Shown: piece after piece, positions 25,311-32,997 of the stretch
Layout of the letters: each line of letters begins with the position of its first letter
How positions within the stretch are numbered: position 1 is the stretch's first letter
NCBI GenBank assembly: GCA_013698095.1
Contig: JACCVQ010000127.1
Coordinates: 1 to 33,556, forward strand
DNA from: Chloroflexota bacterium
GTDB lineage: Bacteria; Chloroflexota; Limnocylindria; Limnocylindrales; CSP1-4
DNA: 33,556 bases
Direction of reading: 5' to 3'
Made by a program: the position numbers and the translations under genes
Notes under the pieces: generated by a model
Told to the model about the DNA's origin: nothing
Databases searched by the model: none
The model's input: the letters and a program-made list of their open reading frames with translations, nothing else

Positions 25311-28300
25311 TTGAGCTCGACCGCTCGCGGTTCGACTCTGGAACAGGCGCCGCCCCCGATCGCGGCCGAGCTTCGAAACGCGAGCGGCCTGGCGATCGCG
25401 GTCCTCGAGAACGGATCGATCTTCGCGATCCGCCACGGCGACATCCTCATCAACCAGGTCTTCGGCAGCCCGCTCGAGGGTGGCCTGGGCAACGTCTACC
25501 TCAGGCGGCGCAGGCGAGCCGGCATCGCTCACTGGCCGGTGGTGGGTCCGGCAGGTGCGAGTGGGTTCCGGGCGTCGAGCGAGGGCGCGTCATGGGACGG
25601 CTCCTTCGACGGCATCGACTACGTCTGCACCCTCCGGCTGGCGGCGACCGACCCGACCTGGTTCTGGACCATTGAGCTGACCAACACGACCCACAAACGC
25701 GTCAGCGTCGACGTCGTTCTCGCCCAGGACCTCGGGATTGCCCAGGAGGCGGCCGTCCGGACCAGCGAGCTGTACACGAGCCAGTACATCGATCACACCG
25801 CGCTCGAGGATCCCGACTTCGGACTCCTGCTCTGCTCCCGCCAGAACCTGCCCCAGGGAGGCGCGTTTCCGTGGGTCATGCACGGCTGCCTCGCAGGCTC
25901 CGCCGGCTACCTGACCGACGGGTTCCAATTCCACGGCCTTGCCTCCAAGGCTTCGGGCGCGCCAGCGGCGCTCAGCCGGCCCAGGCTGCCGAACGCCACC
26001 TACCAGTACGAGCAGGCGTTGGCGACCCTCCAGTCCAGGGCGGTCGGGCTGGCGGCCGGCGCTTCCGGAGCGATCACGTTCTTCGGCGCGTTCGCGGCGG
26101 ATCATCCGGCGGCCTCTGGTGCCCCGGACGTGCGTCGGGCGCGCGCAGCGGCGAAAGCCTTCAGGGCACTGTCGGGCCTGACGATCGGGCAGCCGCCGCA
26201 GTCGCTACCGCGCTCGGACAGCCTGTTCGACCGACCGGCGCTGTTCCAGAGCGACGATCTCGTGCCCGCCGAGCTCGAGGCTGCGTTCGGCACGGACTGG
26301 CGTCATGTCGAGGAGCATAACGGGACGCTCCGGTCCTTCTTCCACGGCGAGCAGGAGCATGTCGTGCTCAAGGCCAAGGAGATCGTCCAGGAACGCCCAA
26401 CCGGTCACGTCCTGCGCTCGGGACGGGACCTGCTGCCGAGCGACGAGACGATGTCCGTCACGGGCTGGATGTTCGGCGCGTTCGCGGCGCAGCTGACAAT
26501 CGGCAACACCTCGCTCCACAAGCTCCTCAGCGTCTGTCGCGATCCGCTCAACGTCCTCAAGTCGAGCGGACTCCGGATCTTCATCAGGACCGACCGCGGC
26601 CAGGAACTGCTCGGCCCTCCATCGGCCTTCGAGATGGGTCCGAGCGGGGCGACCTGGCACTACCGGGACCGCGACCGAGGGCTGTCCCTGGCGATCAGCC
26701 TGGCGGTGTCGATCGACGAGCCGGTTTGCCGATTGACGGTCGACATCGAGGACGGCGGCCCGCTCGAGCTGCTCGTCTGCCACAACGTCGTGCTCGGCGA
26801 GCACGAGTTCGACGACGTCGGGCCGATCGTGATCCATGCGGCCGACGGCCGGATCGAGCTCCGCCCGGCGCCCACCACCCTGATGGCCCGGCGTTACCCC
26901 GAGGCGAGGTTTGCTATCGCCGCCGATCCCGATCGGATCGCGGCGATCGGTGGCGATGGCCTGCTCCACGCCGACGGCGTCGAGCGAGGCGGGCCGTACG
27001 TCGTGATCCGGACCAAGCCGCTGGAGCACTTCGCGCTGGCCCTCAGCGGCGATCTCCTGGGCGAGCGAGCGACGACGCGCCCGGCGACCCGCCTCGGGGC
27101 CGCCTCCGGCGACGGGGACCGGCCGAGCGAGAGCGAGCAGATCACGGCGTTCTGGTCGGAGCTCGGGCGGGCCGCGCGCCTCAGCGGCGGAACGGGCAGC
27201 ATGGTGGACGGCCTTTCCCGTCTCGACGACGTGCTGCGCTGGTATCTCCACGACGCGCTGATCCACGCGACGACGCCCCACGGACTCGAGCAATCCGGTG
27301 GCGCTGCCTGGGGGCTGCGCGACGTCTGTCAGGGACCCACCGAGCTCTTCGTGGCCACCGGGCAGGCGGGGGCGCTGCGCGAGGTTCTCCGGATCGTCTA
27401 CGCCAACCAGGACCGCAAGACCGGCGACTGGCCGCAGTGGTTCATGCTCGACCGCCATCGCGAGATCCGGGCCCCGGATAGCCACGGCGACATCATCCAT
27501 TGGCCGATCAAGGCGCTGTGCGACTACATCGAGGCGACCAACGACGTCTCGATCCTCGATGAGCAGGTCGCATGGACGGATGCTCGGACCGGCACGCTGA
27601 GCGCGGACACGGACACGATTTTCGCCCACACCGAGCGCCAGATCGCCACGATCGAACGGGATTGCATTCCGGGCACGGCCCTCGTCGTGTTCGCGGGCGG
27701 TGACTGGGAGGACACCCTCCAGCCGGTCGACCCGTCATTGGCTCGCCGCCTGGTGAGCTCGTGGACCGTCGAGCTGGCGTATCAGACCCTGGGCCGCTAC
27801 CGGACGGTCTGCGAGCGGGCAGGGCGGGCGGCCATGGCGGCCCGCCTGGCGGACCTGTGCGATCGGATGCGCGCTGACTTCCAGCGCCACCTCGTCCCGG
27901 ACGGGATCGTTGCAGGGCTCGCCGAATTCGGCCCGGACGGCATCGCGTATTTCCTCCATCCGCGCGACCGGCAGACGGGCGTGGACTACCGGCTGCTGCC
28001 CATGACGCGGGGGATGAGCAGCGAGATGTTCACGGTCGAGCAGGCGGAGCGCCACGCGGCATTGATCGAGCGTCATCTTCGGTTTCCCGATGGCGTGCGC
28101 CTCATGGACCGCCCGATGGAGTACCGCGGCGGCCCGTCGCGGATCTTCAAGCGGGCGGAGTCCGCCGCGAACTTCGGGCGAGAGGTCGGGCTCCAGTACG
28201 TCCACGCCCACATCCGCTATGTCGAGGCAATGGCGAAGATGGGCAGGCCCGACGACGCGTTCCGGGGGCTCCTCGCGATCTGCCCGATCGGGCTCGAACG

Positions 28301-28775
28301 CGCGGTTCCATCGGCCCTGCCGCGCCAGAGCAACGCGTTTTTCAGCAGCTCGGACGGCGCGTTCCGCGACCGCTACGAAGCACGTCGCGAGTTCCACCGG
28401 CTGCGCTCAGGTCGTGTCGGGGTCAAAGGTGGCTGGCGGGTCTACTCGAGCGGCCCCGGCATCTATATCAACCAGCTCGTCTCGAACGTCCTCGGCCTGC
28501 GGACGTGGTTCAACGACGTCGTGATCGACCCGGTCCTGCCGCGCGATGCCAACGGCCTCACGTTCGACATCGAACGCGACGGTCGGGCCGTTCGCTACCT
28601 GTACCACGTGGCCGGCGAGGGGTTCGGGCCGCGCGAGATCCGCGTCAACGGCCGGCCGCTGGTCGACGGACGGACCACCGCCAATCCCTATCGTCGCGGC
28701 GGGTTCCTCGTCGAGCGCGGAGCCTTCGACGCGGCGCTCGACCGGAACCGGAACGTCGTCGAGATCTTCGTCTGA
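25311..28775 (+). CDS. GH94 glycoside phosphorylase, probable 1,2-beta-oligoglucan phosphorylase
   Basis: A 1154-residue cytoplasmic enzyme (no signal peptide) that would phosphorolyse beta-1,2-gluco-oligosaccharides to glucose-1-phosphate. The first 600 or so residues are beta-sandwich-like. The catalytic barrel has WGLRDVCQGP (667-676) and GGDWEDTLQ (796-804), where D801 matches the GH94 general acid, followed by EMFTVEQAERHAALIE and RPMEYRGGPSRIFKRAE. The C-terminal jelly-roll has GPGIYINQLVSNVLGL and FNDVVIDPVLPRDANG. Cellobiose and chitobiose phosphorylases are about 800 residues; this length and the DVCQGP/DWEDTLQ wording fit the sophoro-oligosaccharide phosphorylase branch (Listeria SOGP, about 1110). 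The start is TTG 25311, the only good start after the in-frame stop at 25296-25298; no ribosome-binding site is obvious. Substrate is inferred. Confidence 0.87.
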   Translation: MSSTARGSTLEQAPPPIAAELRNASGLAIAVLENGSIFAIRHGDILINQVFGSPLEGGLGNVYLRRRRRAGIAHWPVVGPAGASGFRASSEGASWDGSFDGIDYVCTLRLAATDPTWFWTIELTNTTHKRVSVDVVLAQDLGIAQEAAVRTSELYTSQYIDHTALEDPDFGLLLCSRQNLPQGGAFPWVMHGCLAGSAGYLTDGFQFHGLASKASGAPAALSRPRLPNATYQYEQALATLQSRAVGLAAGASGAITFFGAFAADHPAASGAPDVRRARAAAKAFRALSGLTIGQPPQSLPRSDSLFDRPALFQSDDLVPAELEAAFGTDWRHVEEHNGTLRSFFHGEQEHVVLKAKEIVQERPTGHVLRSGRDLLPSDETMSVTGWMFGAFAAQLTIGNTSLHKLLSVCRDPLNVLKSSGLRIFIRTDRGQELLGPPSAFEMGPSGATWHYRDRDRGLSLAISLAVSIDEPVCRLTVDIEDGGPLELLVCHNVVLGEHEFDDVGPIVIHAADGRIELRPAPTTLMARRYPEARFAIAADPDRIAAIGGDGLLHADGVERGGPYVVIRTKPLEHFALALSGDLLGERATTRPATRLGAASGDGDRPSESEQITAFWSELGRAARLSGGTGSMVDGLSRLDDVLRWYLHDALIHATTPHGLEQSGGAAWGLRDVCQGPTELFVATGQAGALREVLRIVYANQDRKTGDWPQWFMLDRHREIRAPDSHGDIIHWPIKALCDYIEATNDVSILDEQVAWTDARTGTLSADTDTIFAHTERQIATIERDCIPGTALVVFAGGDWEDTLQPVDPSLARRLVSSWTVELAYQTLGRYRTVCERAGRAAMAARLADLCDRMRADFQRHLVPDGIVAGLAEFGPDGIAYFLHPRDRQTGVDYRLLPMTRGMSSEMFTVEQAERHAALIERHLRFPDGVRLMDRPMEYRGGPSRIFKRAESAANFGREVGLQYVHAHIRYVEAMAKMGRPDDAFRGLLAICPIGLERAVPSALPRQSNAFFSSSDGAFRDRYEARREFHRLRSGRVGVKGGWRVYSSGPGIYINQLVSNVLGLRTWFNDVVIDPVLPRDANGLTFDIERDGRAVRYLYHVAGEGFGPREIRVNGRPLVDGRTTANPYRRGGFLVERGAFDAALDRNRNVVEIFV

Positions 28776-28853
28776 TCCCGATCCGGTCCGGCGAGCGGGC
28801 GGGCCGGAGGCGCGGGCGGGCCGCCACCGAGTTCGACCGGGCCGCCCGTTCGC

Positions 28854-28859
28854 TACCAT
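28854..28859 (+). promoter_or_regulatory. -10 box of alaS, probably leaderless
   Basis: TACCAT ends 7 bases before the GTG start at 28867. A possible -35 TTCGAC (28832-28837) is 16 bases upstream. No Shine-Dalgarno sequence is present. This separates alaS from the sugar operon. Confidence 0.55.
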
Positions 28860-28866
28860 TGCGGCC

Positions 28867-31647
28867 GTGTCCTACCCCGTCACGGAACACGACCCCCGGA
28901 TCCAGCCGCTGCCCGCCGCCGAGATCCGTCGCCGCTTCCTCGAGTTCTTCGCCGAGCGCCGCCACACCGTGGTGCCCAGTGCCAGCCTCGTCCCGGCCGG
29001 CGACGCGACGCTCCTTTTCACGAACTCGGGGATGGTCCAGTTCAAGGAGGTCCTGACCGGCTCGGAGACGCGGAGCTACAACCGGGCGGTCGACTACCAG
29101 CGCGTCCTGCGCGTCGCTGGCAAGCACAACGACTTCGAGGAAGTCGGCCGGACGTCGCGCCACAACACGTTCTTCGAGATGCTCGGCAACTGGAGCTTCG
29201 GGGACTACTTCAAGCGCGACGCGATCCACTTCGCCTGGGACTTCCTCACCAACGACATGGGGATCCCGCCCGAGCGCCTGGCGGCGACGACCTACAAGGA
29301 CGACGAGGTCGCCCGACAGGTCTGGCGCGACGAGATCGGGCTGCCGCCCGAGCGGATGGCGGTCTGGGGCGACGTCGACAACGGGGATGACAGCAACTTC
29401 TGGCGAATGGCCGACACCGGGCCGTGCGGGCCGTGCAGCGAGATCCACTTCGACCGCGGGGCGCACCTGTCCGAGGGTCCTGAGTGCGTCCCCGACCACA
29501 GCGAGAACTGCCCACGCTGGCTCGAGATCTGGAACCTCGTGTTCATGGAGTTCGACCAGCGTCCGTCGGGCCGCGTCCCGCTGCCGTTCACGAGCGTCGA
29601 CACCGGGATGAGCCTGGAGCGCCTCGCCAGCGTGCTCCAGCAGGTCCCGAGCAACTTCGACACGGACCTGTTCGTGCCGATCCACGACCGGATGCGGCAG
29701 TTGATGCGCCACGACCCGGCCGCGTTCGAGGCCGAGCGGTTCAGCTACCAGGTCATCGCTGACCACGCCCGCGCCGTCGTGTTCCTGATCGCTGACGGCG
29801 TCCTGCCAAGCAACGAGGGCCGCGGCTACGTCCTCCGCCGGATCATGCGCCGGGCCGTTCGTCACGGCCGGCTCCTCGGCCGGCGTGAGCCGTTCATGGG
29901 CGAGCTCGGGACGGTCGTGATCGAGATCATGGCGGAGGCCTACCCGTACCTGCTCGAACGGCGCGAGGCGGTCCTCGCCGCGATCGAGCGCGAGGAGGTC
30001 CAGTTCGCCCGGACGCTCGACGCTGGGACGACCCAGCTCGAAGCGACGCTCACGACGCTCGCGCCGGATGCGGAGCGGGTGATCGGGCGCCGCCCGGAGG
30101 ATCTGCCCGGCGACGCCCCGCAGGTCCCGGGCGATCTCGCGTTCCGCCTCCACGACACGTTCGGTTTCCCGATCGACCTGACCATCGAGCTCGCCGCCGA
30201 GTACGGTGCCGGCGTCGACCGGGCCGGCTTCGAGGCCGCCCTCGCTGAGCAGCGGGAGCGGAGCCGCTCGGGCAAGAAAGCCGAGCTCGCGAAGCACGCC
30301 GAGCTCACAACGCTCTATCAGGCGATCCAGGCCCGCCGTGGCGACACCCGCTTTCTCGGCTACGACACGACGTCGGCGCCGGCGACGGTCGTCGCGATCG
30401 TGCGCGACGGCATGGAGTTCGACGAGCTGACCGGCCAGGGCGCCGCGGAGATCGTCCTCGACGCCAGCCCGTTCTATGCCGAGGGCGGCGGCCAGGTCGG
30501 GGATCGCGGCGAGATCCGGGAGGCCGGCGACGGTTCGCCGCTGTTCGCGGTCGAGGACACCCAGAAGCCGGTGGGCGGGCTGATCGTCCAGCGCGGGACG
30601 CTCCACGGCCGGCTCCGGGTCGGCGAGACCGTGGACGCCGTCGTCGACCCCGATCGGCGCGCCCGCACCATGCGCAATCACACCGGGACCCACATCCTCC
30701 ATCGGGCGCTCCGCAACGTCGTCGGCGAGGCTGCCCGTCAGGCCGGCTCGCTCGTGACCCCGGAGGCATTGCGCTTCGACTTTCCGTTCGACCGGCCGCT
30801 CAGCGCCGACGAGATCCGGGCGATCGAGGATCAGGTCCGCGCGGTCATCCGCGACGACCTGAAGGTCACTCCGGCGTTCATGACGATGCAGGAGGCGGTC
30901 CACGCCGGGGCCGACGCGTTCTTCGACGAGAAGTACGGCGAGACGGTCAGGACCGTCCGGGTGGAGGGCTTCAGCCATGAGCTGTGCGGCGGGACGCATT
31001 GCCGCGCATCCGGCCAGATCGGCAGCTTCGTGATCACGGCCGAGCGGAGCGTCGGGTCGGGGATGCGCCGGATCGAGGCGCTGACCGGGGCGGGAGCGGA
31101 CGCGTACCTGCGCTCGCGAACGGACGCGCTCGCGGCCGCGGCCGAGGCGGTCGGTGCCCAGACGGTCGACGTCGTTGCGGACCGGATCCGGGTCCTCCAG
31201 GACGAGCTCCGCGAGACGAAACGGCGGCTCAAGGCGGGCGCGGCCACCGGTGGTGGCGGACTCCCCAAACCGGCGGACCTGGCGGGCCGGGCGGAGGAGG
31301 TTGCCCCCGGCGTGCGGCTCGTCGCGTTCGCAGGCCCGTACGAGTCGATCGACACGCTGAAGGCCGCCTCGAAGGATCTTCGCGGGATCGTCGAATCGGG
31401 GGTGATCGCGCTCGCCCTCGACGCCGACGAGCCGCAGCTGTTCGTGACGGTCAGCGACGACCTCGTCGCCCGCGGGATCGCGGCCGGCGACCTGGTTCGC
31501 GCGGCGGTGGCCGCGATCGACGGCCGCGGCGGCGGCCGGCCCGAGATGGCCCAGGGCAAGGGCACCAAGCGCGACGGCCTGCCCGCCGCATTGACCGCTG
31601 TCGCCGACGCGATCCGCTCCGGGCTCGACGTGCCGAGGCCCACGTGA
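28867..31647 (+). CDS. alaS: Alanyl-tRNA synthetase
   Basis: Class II synthetase with proofreading, 926 residues (usual bacterial length about 875). The catalytic core opens with FLEFFAERRHTVVPSASLVP and LLFTNSGMVQFKEVLTG (49-65) and has KHNDFEEVGRTSRHNTFFEMLGNWSFGDYF (86-115). The editing domain carries both zinc-type motifs, H605-x3-H609 (HTGTH) and C707...H711-C712 (CGGTHC), so mischarged Ser or Gly can be cleared. The C-terminal C-Ala region includes the coiled stretch RVLQDELRETKRRLKAG and the end domain with GRGGGRPEMAQGKG. GTG 28867 is chosen because it begins the conserved N-terminus and sits 7 bases after the TACCAT box; a longer upstream frame is rejected. Confidence 0.96.
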   Translation: MSYPVTEHDPRIQPLPAAEIRRRFLEFFAERRHTVVPSASLVPAGDATLLFTNSGMVQFKEVLTGSETRSYNRAVDYQRVLRVAGKHNDFEEVGRTSRHNTFFEMLGNWSFGDYFKRDAIHFAWDFLTNDMGIPPERLAATTYKDDEVARQVWRDEIGLPPERMAVWGDVDNGDDSNFWRMADTGPCGPCSEIHFDRGAHLSEGPECVPDHSENCPRWLEIWNLVFMEFDQRPSGRVPLPFTSVDTGMSLERLASVLQQVPSNFDTDLFVPIHDRMRQLMRHDPAAFEAERFSYQVIADHARAVVFLIADGVLPSNEGRGYVLRRIMRRAVRHGRLLGRREPFMGELGTVVIEIMAEAYPYLLERREAVLAAIEREEVQFARTLDAGTTQLEATLTTLAPDAERVIGRRPEDLPGDAPQVPGDLAFRLHDTFGFPIDLTIELAAEYGAGVDRAGFEAALAEQRERSRSGKKAELAKHAELTTLYQAIQARRGDTRFLGYDTTSAPATVVAIVRDGMEFDELTGQGAAEIVLDASPFYAEGGGQVGDRGEIREAGDGSPLFAVEDTQKPVGGLIVQRGTLHGRLRVGETVDAVVDPDRRARTMRNHTGTHILHRALRNVVGEAARQAGSLVTPEALRFDFPFDRPLSADEIRAIEDQVRAVIRDDLKVTPAFMTMQEAVHAGADAFFDEKYGETVRTVRVEGFSHELCGGTHCRASGQIGSFVITAERSVGSGMRRIEALTGAGADAYLRSRTDALAAAAEAVGAQTVDVVADRIRVLQDELRETKRRLKAGAATGGGGLPKPADLAGRAEEVAPGVRLVAFAGPYESIDTLKAASKDLRGIVESGVIALALDADEPQLFVTVSDDLVARGIAAGDLVRAAVAAIDGRGGGRPEMAQGKGTKRDGLPAALTAVADAIRSGLDVPRPT

Positions 31648-31723
31648 TTGCCGTCCCGTGTCTCGGGATCTGCCGCCGTCCGGCACACGTCGTCGCAATC
31701 CCTCGTCCGCGGATCTCCTGAAC

Positions 31724-32986
31724 GTGACCTTTCTAAGCCGCTTGTGGCGACGCGACGACGGCCAGTCACTTGCGGCCTGCACGGCGCTCGACATCGGGAC
31801 CGAGTTCGCCAAGGCGCTCGTGTTCGAGATCGGCGACGACGGCCACGGCACCGTCCGCGGCGTCGGCCGCAAGCGCCAGGGCCTGAGCCACATGTCGTCG
31901 GGCACCGTCGCCGACATCGCGGCCGTCGTCGACAACTGCTCGGTCGCGCTCCAGGAGGCCGAGGAGATGGCCGGCTTCCGGCCGAGCCAGGTCGTGATCG
32001 GGATCGCCGGCGAGCTCGTCAAGGGCTTCACGACGCACAGCAGCCAGGAGCGCAGGAAGCCCGACGTCCCGATCTCGGAGGCCGAGCTCCAGAAGCTGAT
32101 CGACACCGTCCAGCGCGAGGCACTCCGCGAGGCCGAGCGGTCGATCACCTGGGAGACGGGCCTGCCGAACGTCGACGTCCGGCTCGTCCACGCGGCGATC
32201 GTCGGCGCCTCGATCGATGGCTACGCCCTGACGAACCCGGTCGGCTTCCAGGGCCGCCACGTGAAGATCGGGATCTTCAACGCGTTCGCCCCGCTCGTCC
32301 ATCTGGGGGCGCTCCAGACCGTGGCCTCGCAGCTGGACCTCGAGCTCCTCGAGATCGTGGCCGAGCCGTACGCGGTGGCCCGGGTCCTCGGTTCGGACCA
32401 GATCCGCCAGTCCGGCGCCCTGTTCGTCGACGTCGGCGGCGGCACGACCGACGTTGCGCTCGTCCGCCAGGGCGGGATCGAGGGCACCCGGATGTTCGCC
32501 CTCGGCGGCCGGGCATTCACGAAAAGCATCGCCGACCGGCTTGACCTGCCGTTCCCGCGGGCCGAGGCCGCCAAGGTGGACTATGCCCGCGGCCTCGCGG
32601 TCGATCGCCGGGCGGAGATCGCGACGATCGTCGGCGAGGACGTCGAGGTCTGGGCGGCCGGCGTGGAGCTGGTCATGGAAGAGCTCGGCGGCGGCGACCT
32701 GCTGCCCGGCCGGATCTATCTCTGCGGCGGCGGCTCGCGCCTGCCCGAGATCGAGGCTGCCCTCCGCTCAGAGCGCTTCCACGGCAAGCTGTCGTTCGCC
32801 CGACCGCCCGAGGTGGTCGTCATGGGCCCGGCCCTCGTCGAAACGGTCACGGACGCCACAGACCTCCTGGTCGACCAGCAGGACGTCACCCCGCTCGGCC
32901 TCGCGTACCAGGCGATCGAGCTCCAGACGACGGAAGACCCCCTGGACGCCGCCCTCCGGCGGGTCCTCCGCGCGATGAAGGTCTAG
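31724..32986 (+). CDS. FtsA/PilM-like actin-fold ATPase
   Basis: A protein of about 420 residues with the actin-like ATP site and an inserted SHS2 domain. The phosphate-1 motif ALDIGTEFAKALV is at 21-33, phosphate-2 FVDVGGGTTDVALV at 234-247, and the adenosine motif is IYLCGGGSRLPEIE near 330-345. The SHS2-like insert spans roughly 85-175 (VVIGIAGELVKGF ... VDVRLVHAAIVGASIDGY). FtsA anchors FtsZ to the membrane and PilM works in type IV pili; this one ends with ALRRVLRAMKV, a basic amphipathic stretch that could bind membrane like the FtsA tail. No ftsZ or pil genes are visible. GTG 31724 is preferred; GTG 31658 in the same frame would add 22 Arg/Pro-rich residues. The stop forms part of the next gene's -10 box. 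Confidence 0.8.
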   Translation: MTFLSRLWRRDDGQSLAACTALDIGTEFAKALVFEIGDDGHGTVRGVGRKRQGLSHMSSGTVADIAAVVDNCSVALQEAEEMAGFRPSQVVIGIAGELVKGFTTHSSQERRKPDVPISEAELQKLIDTVQREALREAERSITWETGLPNVDVRLVHAAIVGASIDGYALTNPVGFQGRHVKIGIFNAFAPLVHLGALQTVASQLDLELLEIVAEPYAVARVLGSDQIRQSGALFVDVGGGTTDVALVRQGGIEGTRMFALGGRAFTKSIADRLDLPFPRAEAAKVDYARGLAVDRRAEIATIVGEDVEVWAAGVELVMEELGGGDLLPGRIYLCGGGSRLPEIEAALRSERFHGKLSFARPPEVVVMGPALVETVTDATDLLVDQQDVTPLGLAYQAIELQTTEDPLDAALRRVLRAMKV

Positions 32987-32989
32987 GCT
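32984..32989 (+). promoter_or_regulatory. -10 box of the last gene, probably leaderless
   Basis: TAGGCT, whose first three bases are the stop codon of the FtsA-like gene, ends 8 bases before ATG 32998. No ribosome-binding site is seen between them. Confidence 0.45.
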
Positions 32990-32997
32990 CTTTGGGC

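Noticed and set aside
26205..27629. A 474-codon minus-strand frame inside the GH94 gene
   Set aside because: Antisense shadow; the plus-strand frame has catalytic motifs throughout.
28645..32148. A 1167-codon open frame on the minus strand across alaS
   Set aside because: Same cause; alaS is certain on the plus strand and the antisense product shows no known motif.
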